Below the pieces are notes generated by a model, which worked only from the letters and a program-made list of their open reading frames with translations, did not search any database and was not told where the DNA came from. The translations under genes were made by a program, and so were the position numbers. A stretch of 18,335 nt of DNA from Elusimicrobiota bacterium (GTDB taxonomy: Bacteria > Elusimicrobiota > Elusimicrobia > Elusimicrobiales > UBA9959): positions 1 through 18,335 of the forward strand of contig DMES01000059.1 in assembly GCA_003450815.1 (NCBI GenBank). Reading direction: 5' to 3'. Shown piece by piece: positions 1-6,930 of the stretch. Position 1 is the stretch's first letter; each line of letters opens with the position of its first letter.

Positions 1-72
1 TCAATTATACTGGATGGGATAGTCACCGATTATCAGCATAACGCCTCTTTTTGCACTTCCGCAATACACCAT
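1..72 (-). CDS. Possible 23-aa ORF at the window edge
   Basis: A short reading frame opens with ATG at 72, six bases past the stop of the preceding gene, and closes with TGA on the first three bases of the window. The peptide starts MVYCGSAKRG and has no recognisable domain. Only a weak purine stretch lies upstream. It is kept because of the tight spacing typical of this cluster, but it may be chance coding. Confidence 0.2.
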   Translation of the reverse strand: MVYCGSAKRGVMLIIGDYPIQYN

Positions 73-78
73 GCTCGC

Positions 79-405
79 CTATCGTATTCTGTCCTCAGAT
101 TTATTAAAAGCGGCCAGGATTCGTTTAGCTTCCTGAACGGCCTCATCGTGGTCGAAGTAAAATGCATGGATCTCCGCTTCCTTTAATCCGCTATTTACCG
201 CGAGACGCGTGGCGCTGGTTTCAAACAGGACGTCGCCAAGTGTGCTTTGGCGGCTGGGCTTTGTTACCACCCATAACTTCTCTATTTTCTGGCCGCCCAG
301 TCTCCGCACGACCTCCAGTGCGCCCTTTTTATAGACAGCAAGACAAATCAGTTCCCCGTCCTCCGCGCAAACCGCCCAATATCTGCCTCGTTTTTGAATC
401 TTCAT
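79..405 (-). CDS. Accessory-cluster hypothetical protein, two-part, 108 aa
   Basis: I cannot assign a function. The protein has two visible parts. Residues about 1-38 (GRYWAVCAEDGEL..VYKKGALEVVRRL) resemble short hypothetical proteins I associate with integrative elements and phages (recalled, not searched). Residues about 44-105 (WVVTKP..LFET..GLKEAEIHAF..EAKRILAAF) are clearly paralogous to the whole of the next gene upstream (421-651). It therefore looks like that small protein with an added N-terminal module. The start is ATG at 405, with a moderate AAGG purine stretch about 8 bases upstream. It lies 15 bases after its paralogue in the same direction and is probably co-transcribed. The charged C-terminal helix suggests a soluble protein. 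Confidence 0.6.
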   Translation of the reverse strand: MKIQKRGRYWAVCAEDGELICLAVYKKGALEVVRRLGGQKIEKLWVVTKPSRQSTLGDVLFETSATRLAVNSGLKEAEIHAFYFDHDEAVQEAKRILAAFNKSEDRIR

Positions 406-420
406 ATTCTTACCTTGGCT

Positions 421-651
421 TTATTCGCCAGCTTGCTCTGCTTCGGCATCCTGTTTTTCGAAGGCCGCCAGGATGCGCCTTGCCTCTTTCTCCGCTTCGC
501 CGCGCTCCGTATAGAGCGCGTGGATGTCGTCCTCTTTGAGCCCACCCCGGAACTGCCGGGCCAGACTTTTGGTGTCGGCCTCAAAGCAGATATCCGCGAG
601 GACGCTCTCAGAACCGGGCTTCGTAACCACCCAGAATGTAGCTATCTTCAT
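421..651 (-). CDS. Accessory-cluster hypothetical protein, 76 aa, paralogue of the gene at 79-405
   Basis: This is a small soluble protein of unknown function. It shares the motif series WVVTKP, FE, GLKE-(D/E)-IHA and EA+RILAAF with the C-terminal two-thirds of the gene at 79-405, so the pair arose by tandem duplication or module gain. Its ATG overlaps the stop of the upstream gene as ATGA (651-648), which indicates translational coupling. A GGAG stretch nine bases upstream, inside the end of that gene, can serve as the ribosome site. The C-terminus is highly charged (EKQDAEAEQAGE). I know no biochemical role for the family. Confidence 0.6.
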   Translation of the reverse strand: MKIATFWVVTKPGSESVLADICFEADTKSLARQFRGGLKEDDIHALYTERGEAEKEARRILAAFEKQDAEAEQAGE

Positions 652-986
652 TTAGTGTCTCCATCAAGTTTCTTTCTTGCCGCATTAAAATAGGCGATCA
701 GCAAGTCTGCCGTCAGCCTGTTGTGCCCGCCGATATGCCAGTCCAGATTATCTTTAGGGATGGCTGATGACTTGTAATCGTAGATAGTAAAGACTTGGTC
801 GTTTATGTGGCCACACCACTCCACCTTTATTTTCCCGTTACAGGGCGGGGCCGCCTGCGGTTCGCCGAATATGCGCACAAGGTCTTTGTAGTATGTGCCA
901 GTCGTCATATAGCCCATCAAGCTTGTCCCATAGGTGTCGGCTTTGCCCATCGCAAGATTCGCTTCCAGTCTAAGCGTTATCTTCAT
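648..986 (-). CDS. Phage-type hypothetical protein with WHIGGH motif, 112 aa
   Basis: The pattern YGTSLMGY, then YKDLVRIFGEP, K-VEW, VFTIYDYK and finally WHIGGH matches a small protein family I recall as common in phage and prophage genomes, where it is annotated as hypothetical. No enzymatic role is known to me. The start is well supported: GAGGAGGA lies about six bases before ATG 986. The stop overlaps the next gene start (ATGA). The resemblance to phage proteins is the main reason for reading the 1-1724 cluster as mobile-element cargo. That resemblance is from memory, not from a search. Confidence 0.65.
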   Translation of the reverse strand: MKITLRLEANLAMGKADTYGTSLMGYMTTGTYYKDLVRIFGEPQAAPPCNGKIKVEWCGHINDQVFTIYDYKSSAIPKDNLDWHIGGHNRLTADLLIAYFNAARKKLDGDTK

Positions 987-1003
987 GTAGTCCTCCTCAA
1001 ATA

Positions 1004-1216
1004 TTAAGCGCGGTGAAAATAGCCCGCCAGCACAGGATTGGCGCGATATGCGGCCAGCAGATTAACCGCCGCCTTTGCGGCTCGCACAAGCTGCACCCGC
1101 GACTGCCAGTCCAGCGTGGAGTGGAAGATATCGTTCCGCATGATGTCCTCAATGTATTCCGCGTCCCGCTTGTTTGAGCCTGTGGCTTTGATTATCAGGT
1201 CTTGGTAAAAGGTCAT
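1004..1216 (-). CDS. Small alpha-helical hypothetical protein, 70 aa
   Basis: Unknown function. I chose ATG 1216 (MTFYQDLII) over an in-frame start at 1276 for two reasons. It is preceded by a perfect AGGAGG at ideal spacing, and the longer form would run through the end of the neighbouring gene at 1230. The peptide is mostly amphipathic helix (SRVQLVRAAKAAVNLLAAYRANP) with no cysteine pairs or signal peptide. It is the third gene of the accessory cluster in transcription order and sits 13 bases after the gene before it. Confidence 0.55.
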   Translation of the reverse strand: MTFYQDLIIKATGSNKRDAEYIEDIMRNDIFHSTLDWQSRVQLVRAAKAAVNLLAAYRANPVLAGYFHRA

Positions 1217-1229
1217 GGTTTCCTCCTGT

Positions 1230-1427
1230 TTAGACAATCGGCGCGGCTTCATAACCGGCTTTAATAAGTCTTTCAAAGTCTACAGGGCGGCAGGTCCAAT
1301 ACCTGCCGTCATCTCCCAGGATTATGTAACCCGGCCATTTTGTTCTGTTGCTCCAGCTTATCGCGTTCGCCAGATGCTGGAACCGGGCTACGCGTTTCAT
1401 CAGCTCGTCAAACTCGTTGCGATTCAT
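1230..1427 (-). CDS. Small hypothetical protein, 65 aa
   Basis: Unknown function. ATG 1427 is preceded by AGGAGG eight bases upstream, a strong initiation signal. The N-terminal half is a charged helix (MNRNEFDELMKRVARFQHL). The C-terminal half reads ...GYIILGDDGRYWTCRPVDFERLIKAGYE. The GDDGRYW piece faintly echoes the GRYWAV..DGEL module of the protein at 79-405, though this is too short to claim homology. It belongs to the same minus-strand cluster, with 13 bases to the next gene. Confidence 0.5.
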   Translation of the reverse strand: MNRNEFDELMKRVARFQHLANAISWSNRTKWPGYIILGDDGRYWTCRPVDFERLIKAGYEAAPIV

Positions 1428-1508
1428 GTTTTGTCCTCCTTTTTAGCTTGCCGCCCGTCGGCATGATCATGATCTACAAGGATTATTCGAAGAAGTCAAG
1501 GCCTCGTT

Positions 1509-1724
1509 TTATCGTCGAGAGACGCGGCATTTATCAGTATTTTCGCCGCTTTCCGCACATATTCCAAACCTCTGAATTTTACGCGCAAACGGCAGGAAGC
1601 CTTCTTTGGGTTTTTGGCTCAATTTCCAGCGCAGAAATTCGTCGAAACCGTTGAATGCAATGCTGCCGTCCGAATAAATAAGGACGGTGAATTCAGTAAT
1701 GAGCACTTTTTTCTTCTTAGGCAT
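1509..1724 (-). CDS. Small hypothetical protein, 71 aa, first gene of the accessory cluster
   Basis: Unknown function. It begins MPKKKKVLITEFTV with a lysine-rich start, followed by a strand-rich stretch (VLIYSDGSIAFNGFDEFLRW). The C-terminus is basic and contains one cysteine pair region (GICAESGENTDKC). The start is supported by AGGAG eight bases upstream. A 7-bp perfect hairpin (1735-1753) abuts that ribosome site and may modulate translation. An 81-base gap separates it from the next gene. It is the most promoter-proximal member of the cluster. Confidence 0.5.
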   Translation of the reverse strand: MPKKKKVLITEFTVLIYSDGSIAFNGFDEFLRWKLSQKPKEGFLPFARKIQRFGICAESGENTDKCRVSRR

Positions 1725-1734
1725 GGTTTTTCTC

Positions 1735-1753
1735 CTGCGGCAAGCTGCCGCAG
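1735..1753 (-). promoter_or_regulatory. Hairpin abutting the ribosome site of the 71-aa ORF
   Basis: On the minus strand CTGCGGC and GCCGCAG form a perfect 7-bp stem around a 5-base loop. The last two stem bases are the first two bases of the AGGAG preceding ATG 1724. Folding would partly mask the ribosome site or protect the 5' end of the transcript. No U-run follows, so it is not an intrinsic terminator. Confidence 0.45.
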
Positions 1754-1927
1754 AAGGGAGGGTACCTTCGTCATAGCGGGAAGTAAAGGCGGCATATTAT
1801 GCTGAACAATATAAAATTGGAAACAGGACAGGAAAACTTGTAAAGTTAAACGAAGGAAGCCAAGAAAGTGTCCAATAGTGTTAGGACGAAGCCTCCCCAA
1901 AAAGTTAAAGAAGTACAATCACAACTC

Positions 1928-2725
1928 ATGCATCCAATCCTTTTCCAGTTAAACTCTTTCAAGTTCCCCGCCTACGGCCTGATGGTTGCATGTGGCTATA
2001 TCGCCGCCATAACTTATATCTTCCGCATTACCCGCAAAGCGGGCTTTAGGAAGGAAGACATTTCAGACCTGATATTCTATTCGGTGGTGGGTGGTATGAC
2101 TGGAGCCAAGCTGTTCTATGCTGCTACCTACTGGAGAGAATTCGGACAAACCTTCGCCGAACGGGTTTTCAACTTATTAAAGACCTTCCAATACGGCTTT
2201 GTATTCTATGGCGGACTCATCTTCGGCGCATGCACGTTCTTCATCATCGCCGGGAAGAAAAAAGTCGCCGCACTCAAGGTGGCAGACCTATTCGCCCCAG
2301 CGCTGGCGCTGGGGCACGCTTTCGGGCGGATTGGCTGTTTCATGGCTGGCTGCTGCCACGGCAGTCCGACTTCTTGCTCCATCAGCGTAACTTTTACGAA
2401 CACCGCTTCCGAAGTTGCCCCGCTTTATTTAGGAATTCCGCTGCATCCAACGCAGTTTTACGAGGCGATTGGCAACTTGGCTATTTTCCTCGCGTTGAAC
2501 AACTGCCTATCACGCTCACTTAAAAACGATTCCCCACCCGGGACCGTTATGGCACTTTATGCGGCACTTTATTCTCTCGAACGTTTCCTGATAGAGTTCC
2601 TGCGCGGTGATGACAGGGGCACGCCACATTTCGGGCTTTCACCAGCTCAGTTAATCTCCGCCGCAGTTTTAATTTTTGCCGTAACAGTTCTGATAAGAAT
2701 AAAGGCAAGGAATACAAAGGTTTGA
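1928..2725 (+). CDS. lgt: Prolipoprotein diacylglyceryl transferase
   Basis: Inner-membrane enzyme that transfers the diacylglyceryl group of phosphatidylglycerol to the lipobox cysteine of prolipoproteins, the first step of lipoprotein maturation. A candidate substrate, the Pal-like protein, is encoded at 10337-10876. The seven-helix Lgt pattern is present: YGLMVA near residue 16, FVFYGGLI (91-98), GRIGCFMAGCCHG (133-145), HPTQFYE (173-179) and RFLIEFLRG (219-227). The last holds the conserved Arg and Glu. Two positions differ from E. coli: Tyr94 where E. coli has His103, and Cys in place of the Asn of RIGNF, as I recall for several non-enteric Lgt proteins. An in-frame GTG at 1868 would add 20 polar residues and has the better GGAAG site, but family members start directly at MHP, so ATG 1928 is preferred. 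Convergent with the DUF1634 gene. Confidence 0.93.
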   Translation: MHPILFQLNSFKFPAYGLMVACGYIAAITYIFRITRKAGFRKEDISDLIFYSVVGGMTGAKLFYAATYWREFGQTFAERVFNLLKTFQYGFVFYGGLIFGACTFFIIAGKKKVAALKVADLFAPALALGHAFGRIGCFMAGCCHGSPTSCSISVTFTNTASEVAPLYLGIPLHPTQFYEAIGNLAIFLALNNCLSRSLKNDSPPGTVMALYAALYSLERFLIEFLRGDDRGTPHFGLSPAQLISAAVLIFAVTVLIRIKARNTKV

Positions 2726-2753
2726 ACTGATTACTCCGAGTAAGCCGCCGCGC

Positions 2754-3137
2754 CTATCTGCCAATGAGGCTGTAAATGAGAATGGTCAGTACGGCCAGCG
2801 TAACCGCAACATATAGGCGGTCTCTTTGCCGGGCGAAAGCGAAGACGGAAAACGCCACGCGTGCGATCGGCGTGGCTATAAGAAACAGCAACCCCAACTG
2901 AATCATCCCGCGACCGCGCCCGGAAAACACCTGCCGGATGATCCCGTCCACAGTCGAGAACTCCGGGGGCTGTCGGCGAAATACACTATAGTCCATCTGC
3001 GTTTGGCCGTGGCGGAAAAGATAGATAATGCCGCCCACGGAAACCACAGTGGCTGCAGAGATAACCCCAGCCCTTAGGATATTCCCTATGATTATCTCCG
3101 TCTCAAGGTTCATCAGTTTCTGAACTGTTTTTTTCAT
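2754..3137 (-). CDS. DUF1634 membrane protein, partner of the TauE/SafE permease
   Basis: Small integral membrane protein of the DUF1634 family. Hydrophobic segments lie at about residues 20-40, 78-98 and 105-126, with a polar loop between the first two (FRHGQTQMDYSVF). Family members are commonly encoded next to TauE/SafE (DUF81) permeases, and here the ATG starts one base after the permease stop, so the two are clearly co-translated. It probably forms part of, or regulates, that exporter. No catalytic motif is visible and the biochemical role of DUF1634 is not established. Confidence 0.8.
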   Translation of the reverse strand: MKKTVQKLMNLETEIIIGNILRAGVISAATVVSVGGIIYLFRHGQTQMDYSVFRRQPPEFSTVDGIIRQVFSGRGRGMIQLGLLFLIATPIARVAFSVFAFARQRDRLYVAVTLAVLTILIYSLIGR

Positions 3138-3138
3138 A

Positions 3139-3975
3139 TCAGAAAAGACCTTTCAGACCGGTATAAATCATTTCCACCGCCAGGACGAATATTACCAGGC
3201 CGAAGATAATGCGCAACTTTTTAGTCTCGGCGTTAAACAGGTGCCTCGCCCCTATTGACGAGCCAAGCAGCACCCCGAGCATGACCGGCATGGTAAGACC
3301 GGGATCTATATAGCCCTGTCGGAGGTATATTCCCGCGCTGGCTGCGGCGGTGACGCCTATCATGAAATTACTGGTGGCGGTGGAAACTTTGAACGGCAAA
3401 CGCATGGCCTGGTCCATCGCCAGCACCTTGACGGCCCCGGAGCCTATGCCGAGCAACCCCGAGATGGTTCCGGCGATGAACATCAGGCCAAAGCCGGTAG
3501 GGACAGAATTGACATTATAGGGAACAATCCCCCCACGCGATGGGTAGGTCCCGTTCATCTTGAGCAGGGAGGCAAGTCTGTCGGCTTTAACCGGGCCCGC
3601 GCTTTTATCCCTGGGACGACTTGAGACATAGGCGGAATGAATGAGTACGAAGCCGAAAATCAACGCTATTATCGGTGTTGAAAGGCGCAGTGCGAGAAAA
3701 GCTCCGACAAGAGCTCCGATTGTGGTCGCTATCTCCAGGAACATTCCTATGCGGATATTACTGAAGCCTTCCTTTACATAAGCGGACGCAGCGCCGGAAG
3801 AAGTGGCTATAACCGACACCAATGAAGCCCCTATGGCGTAGCGTATATCAACGCCAAAGAGTGACGTAAGTAGTGGAATTACAACTATGCCGCCGCCAAG
3901 ACCGGTGAGCGATCCAAGAAAGCCCGCGCCGAAAGACCCGACGAAAACAAACAGGGTAAACAGTAGGATGCTCAC
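3139..3975 (-). CDS. TauE/SafE-family sulfite/anion exporter
   Basis: Multi-helix inner-membrane permease of the TauE/SafE (DUF81) family, associated with export of sulfite, sulfoacetate or related anions; the substrate here is unknown. The hallmark duplicated glycine-rich helices are visible: GSLTGLGGGIVVIPLLT near the N-terminus and GTISGLLGIGSGAVKVLAMD after the midpoint. Eight or more hydrophobic stretches fit the family's usual size of 250-280 residues. The start is GTG 3975, which gives the expected short N-terminus. No strong ribosome site is present. An 11-codon frame beginning ATG 4007 closes on the GTGA that opens this gene, but it has no ribosome site of its own. Followed at once by its DUF1634 partner. 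Confidence 0.87.
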   Translation of the reverse strand: MSILLFTLFVFVGSFGAGFLGSLTGLGGGIVVIPLLTSLFGVDIRYAIGASLVSVIATSSGAASAYVKEGFSNIRIGMFLEIATTIGALVGAFLALRLSTPIIALIFGFVLIHSAYVSSRPRDKSAGPVKADRLASLLKMNGTYPSRGGIVPYNVNSVPTGFGLMFIAGTISGLLGIGSGAVKVLAMDQAMRLPFKVSTATSNFMIGVTAAASAGIYLRQGYIDPGLTMPVMLGVLLGSSIGARHLFNAETKKLRIIFGLVIFVLAVEMIYTGLKGLF

Positions 3976-4100
3976 GAAAATTCCGCTCGGAGGATTGCGC
4001 GCTTCATAAGCTTGATTTTATCATTTTGGATGGAATGTGGACCTGACTATCCCTTCTTTTCCTTTGCGGTTTTTGATGGCAGGTATTGCAAAGGAGGGTT

Positions 4101-4892
4101 TCAGTGCCGTTTCCAATCTTTCAGGTCCGCGTATTTCATAATGCCTTTGTAGACGGCTTTGGCGATTTTGGCACGAACCTTTCTGTCGTTCAGTCTTTTC
4201 TGATCTGAAGAATTGGACATGAACCCCATTTCCACGAGTATTCCGGGAGCGTAGGTCCCCCGGAGAACGTAGAACGCCGCCTGTTTGACGCCGCGATTTG
4301 AGAAAGGTGTGCTTTTTCCCATTTCAGTAGCTACCAATCCCGCCAGGCGGCTCCCGTCATTCATGTATTCGTTGCGGGCCAGCGAATGCAGCAGAATGTT
4401 TGCCGGGTCTTTCTGCCCCCCGTCTTTTTCAAACCCCAATACGGAGTTCTCATAATCGGCGACTTCGGCGGCCGAGGGATCGGAAGCGTTTTCCGACATG
4501 AAGTAAATCTCAAAGCCGTTTTCTTTGCGCTTGCCGCAGGCGTTTGCGTGTATTGAGATGAAAATATCGGTTTTGAAGTCGTTGGCTATGCGTGACCGCT
4601 CCGCCAGAGGAATGAATACATCCGAGTTGCGTGTAAGTTTTACGTCAAACAGTTTTTCTTTTTTAAGCAAAGAATAAAGTTCTTTGGCCACGAACAGATT
4701 CAGCTCTTTCTCTTTAAGTCCGAACAGCCTGGGGCCGCCGGGATCTTTACCGCCGTGTCCGGCATCTATTACTATTTTCTTGACGCCGCCCTTTTTCAGT
4801 GTCACTTTATCCGGGATATCCAGCCCTTCAGAAAAGGCGGCAGTCGGGGTAAGCAGCGCGATTAAAATATAGATGACGATTGCCTTAACCAT
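4101..4892 (-). CDS. N-acetylmuramoyl-L-alanine amidase (Amidase_3, AmiA/B/C-like)
   Basis: Secreted zinc amidase that cleaves the bond between N-acetylmuramic acid and the stem peptide, used in septal splitting and murein turnover. An N-terminal signal peptide is evident (residues 1-22, hydrophobic core followed by AFSEG). The catalytic domain starts at about residue 38 with KIVIDAGHGGKDPGG (zinc ligand His46), continues with LKEKELNL (Glu zinc ligand near 61) and SIHANA (His115), and ends with LVEMGFMSN carrying the catalytic Glu. At 263 residues it is essentially signal plus catalytic domain, with no AMIN or LysM targeting module. It follows the trehalose operon after a 150-base gap and is probably a separate unit. 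Confidence 0.92.
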   Translation of the reverse strand: MVKAIVIYILIALLTPTAAFSEGLDIPDKVTLKKGGVKKIVIDAGHGGKDPGGPRLFGLKEKELNLFVAKELYSLLKKEKLFDVKLTRNSDVFIPLAERSRIANDFKTDIFISIHANACGKRKENGFEIYFMSENASDPSAAEVADYENSVLGFEKDGGQKDPANILLHSLARNEYMNDGSRLAGLVATEMGKSTPFSNRGVKQAAFYVLRGTYAPGILVEMGFMSNSSDQKRLNDRKVRAKIAKAVYKGIMKYADLKDWKRH

Positions 4893-4926
4893 GGGTTTTT
4901 AAGTCGGTTTCCTCTTTGAAACCAGG

Positions 4927-5043
4927 TCAGATAAGCAAAACAAGGAATGCTGCCGCTATTGTGGGACCGGAGGACAAGTCCAGAGAACGGAAGACGTCAC
5001 TATCATGCCTCCCTATTCTGGAAACTGAAGCAGAAACCTGCAT
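4927..5043 (-). CDS. Possible 38-aa ORF coupled to the glycosyltransferase stop
   Basis: Its ATG shares a base with the stop codon of the preceding glycosyltransferase gene (TAATG, 5045-5041), and it runs 38 codons to TGA 4929-4927. The peptide starts MQVSASVSRIGRHD and ends in a hydrophobic tail, DLSSGPTIAAAFLVLLI. That tail is reminiscent of the C-terminal helix of ZnuB/TroC-type metal ABC permeases, so it may be a gene remnant rather than a working small membrane protein. There is no strong ribosome site, so expression would depend on re-initiation. Low confidence. Confidence 0.3.
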   Translation of the reverse strand: MQVSASVSRIGRHDSDVFRSLDLSSGPTIAAAFLVLLI

Positions 5044-6263
5044 TACAGATGAATAAAGTCCTTTCGTCCGCTTTCCAAATACAACGCCAGCAACAGATAG
5101 TCCCGCAGGTGGCGGGTCAGTAGAAAATTCTCCCGCACGTGTTCTCGGCCGTTCTCCCCTAGTTTCCTGGCATACTCCGGCTCATGCAACAGCCGCTTCA
5201 TCCAGTATGCGGTGCCCTCGATAGTGCGCGTGAGGATGCCGGAATACTTATGCGTGATCTGTAGCGGTATGCCGCCCGTTGCGCCCGCTATTACCGGTTT
5301 CCCCTTCCAGAGCGCTTCCGAAACCGTCAGGCCAAAGCCTTCTTTGAGCGATTTTTGCAGTATTACGGCCGAAGCGCGTTGTATGGCGTTTATTTCAACG
5401 TTGCTGGTCGGAGGCAGGCAGAGCACTATTATATCGGGGTTCCCCTCCGCCGCCGTCCGGACTTCAGCCAAAACTTGTGCGCCTTCCGGGTCGTCATCGG
5501 CGCTGCCTCCGACCAATAGTAAACGCGCCGTGACGTAAGGCTGGATTTTTTTGAAGGCTCCAATTACGCCCATCGGGTCCTTCAGCCGGTCAAAACGCGA
5601 AACCTGCGTTATCAACGGTTTATCCAGGGGTATTTCAAGCCGCTGCATTATCTCCGAAATTTCGGTGTTGGTCAGTTCCTTGTTCTTATCGGCCAGCGGG
5701 TCTATGGATGGCGGCACTTGGAATTGCTTAATTGGCAATTCCTGCGAGAATGACGGCGCGGAGATCACTGCTGCGTCATAGCGCGAAACATAACCGTGTA
5801 AAAAATCCCAGACGTCCGCTTGGCGGTTGGAGAGGTCTATATGGCAACGCCAGACCCATTTGGCTCCCACCGGTTTTTTATCGATAAGCCCGGCCGGTTG
5901 AGGATCGTGTATAAGGGCGATGTCTGCATCCAGGTTTATGGACTCCATATTTGTTTTGAGCGTGTCGCGGTAGAGTTGGAAGTCGGCGGAGGTCAGCTTC
6001 TGCGGTGTCCCGTGCAGGGCGTTATGGAATTTCTTGGTTACCGCATAAAAATCCTCTCCACCCTTGATAAGCTCCCAGCGGGGTTTTATCCCCAATTCCG
6101 TCATCATGGGAAGCATGCGGCTGAGTATTTCGGCCACGCCTCCGCCCACGGCGGTGGAATTGACGTTAAGGATGGTTTTGTTTTTCAGCCTGGAAGCGAT
6201 CGCTTTCAGTTCTTCTATGGCGTTGACGCCAGCCGCCGCCGCGTATTCGTCTATTTTAGGCAC
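5043..6263 (-). CDS. treT: GT4 glycosyltransferase, trehalose synthase TreT-like
   Basis: Cytosolic GT-B glycosyltransferase. The closest match I recognise is trehalose glycosyltransferring synthase (TreT: NDP-glucose plus glucose gives trehalose); related trehalose phosphorylases share the fold. Motifs: VNSTAVGGGVAEIL (34-47), LIHDPQPAGL (117-126), WRCHIDLS (138-145), QVSRFDRLKDP (220-230), and LQKSLKEGFGLTVSEALWKG (302-321), which holds the E-x7-E nucleotide-sugar site. At 406 residues it is the usual length. GTG 6263 follows GGAGG at seven bases and overlaps the end of the DUF5752 gene by eight bases, so the two are coupled. Its place directly after otsA and otsB suggests a second, phosphate-independent route to trehalose. 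Donor preference cannot be read from the sequence. Confidence 0.82.
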   Translation of the reverse strand: MPKIDEYAAAAGVNAIEELKAIASRLKNKTILNVNSTAVGGGVAEILSRMLPMMTELGIKPRWELIKGGEDFYAVTKKFHNALHGTPQKLTSADFQLYRDTLKTNMESINLDADIALIHDPQPAGLIDKKPVGAKWVWRCHIDLSNRQADVWDFLHGYVSRYDAAVISAPSFSQELPIKQFQVPPSIDPLADKNKELTNTEISEIMQRLEIPLDKPLITQVSRFDRLKDPMGVIGAFKKIQPYVTARLLLVGGSADDDPEGAQVLAEVRTAAEGNPDIIVLCLPPTSNVEINAIQRASAVILQKSLKEGFGLTVSEALWKGKPVIAGATGGIPLQITHKYSGILTRTIEGTAYWMKRLLHEPEYARKLGENGREHVRENFLLTRHLRDYLLLALYLESGRKDFIHL

Positions 6264-6930
6264 GGGATACCTCCGCGTGGCGCTTTTCCAGTATGCGGAT
6301 TATCCTTTGCCTCAGGCCTTCAAGGGTATATGAATACGGGTCAAGCCGGGATATTTCACGGCTCAATACATCGTCGTTAAAATTGGTCTTAAACCAGTGG
6401 GAAAAGTCGTCCACGCCGTAGGGCGGGCGCAGTCGGGCTTCGAAAACGTGCAGGTATAAGCTGGAGACGCTGACCTTGCGCAGGCATTCGATAAAACTTG
6501 CATAATCCGTGGCGGAGCATTCGGTTGGCAGCGAGAATCGTATCGCGCGCATAAAATGGAATCCCCGGCCTAGGGCCACTGTGCGTATCGGTCCGGGGTT
6601 CTCCGCGATATGCCGTTCCAGCATTTTTACGAACGCGTCCCGGATATCCGCCAGCGAATGGTACTGCACGATATCGATGGAGGTCAGCTCCTCGCCCAGC
6701 CGATCCGCTTGAACCGTGTTGGTAACCCAGTAGGCGAAGTCGTTAGCGCCTTCGGGCACCAGGTGATGGGATTGTTTTATGAAGCGATGGGTATGCTGAT
6801 ATATAATGGCGTCGTCCGCCGCTTTGATGCCGTCAAGCAGTTCCGCTATGTTAAAAGCTTTGCGCCCGGTGACTTCTGTAAGCGTCAGGCGCGTGCAAAA
6901 TTTGAATGGCTCCACAGCTCTTTTCTCCAT
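6256..6930 (-). CDS. DUF5752 family protein
   Basis: 224-residue soluble protein that I recognise as DUF5752-like from its opening (PFKFCTRLTLTEVTGRKA) and from its neighbours: such genes are often found beside trehalose or sucrose glycosyltransferases. No catalytic signature is evident. The sequence has histidine-rich segments (YQHTHRFIKQSHH) and two imperfect, similar halves: DFAYWVTNTVQADRLGEEL near 68-86 and DFSHWFKTNFNDDVLSREI near 171-190. These suggest an internal duplication. ATG 6930 follows GGTGGG; an upstream GTG at 6942 would add four residues. Either start overlaps the end of otsB by at least 46 bases, so translation is coupled. It may regulate or scaffold the adjacent enzymes (inference). 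Confidence 0.7.
   Translation of the reverse strand: MEKRAVEPFKFCTRLTLTEVTGRKAFNIAELLDGIKAADDAIIYQHTHRFIKQSHHLVPEGANDFAYWVTNTVQADRLGEELTSIDIVQYHSLADIRDAFVKMLERHIAENPGPIRTVALGRGFHFMRAIRFSLPTECSATDYASFIECLRKVSVSSLYLHVFEARLRPPYGVDDFSHWFKTNFNDDVLSREISRLDPYSYTLEGLRQRIIRILEKRHAEVSRA

Noticed and set aside
1462..1471. 10-bp palindrome CATGATCATG between two accessory genes
   Set aside because: Single short palindrome with no promoter context; likely chance.
3972..4007. 11-codon ORF ending on the GTG of the TauE gene
   Set aside because: No ribosome site and no overlap with an upstream stop; kept as a reminder that GTGA overlaps by tiny frames arise by chance.
4906..4923. GGTTTC/GAAACC hairpin between the glycosyltransferase and amidase genes
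   Set aside because: Only six AT-rich pairs and no T-run, so not convincing as a terminator.
4970..4995. GGAGGACAAGTCC resembling the conserved GAGGAAAGTCC of RNase P RNA
   Set aside because: Only a short match with a mismatch inside; the 150-base gap is too small for the RNA and no other conserved region is visible.
5820..6380. 186-codon plus-strand frame
   Set aside because: Lies opposite the glycosyltransferase and DUF5752 genes, both with clear family motifs; no ribosome site or recognisable domain on the plus strand.
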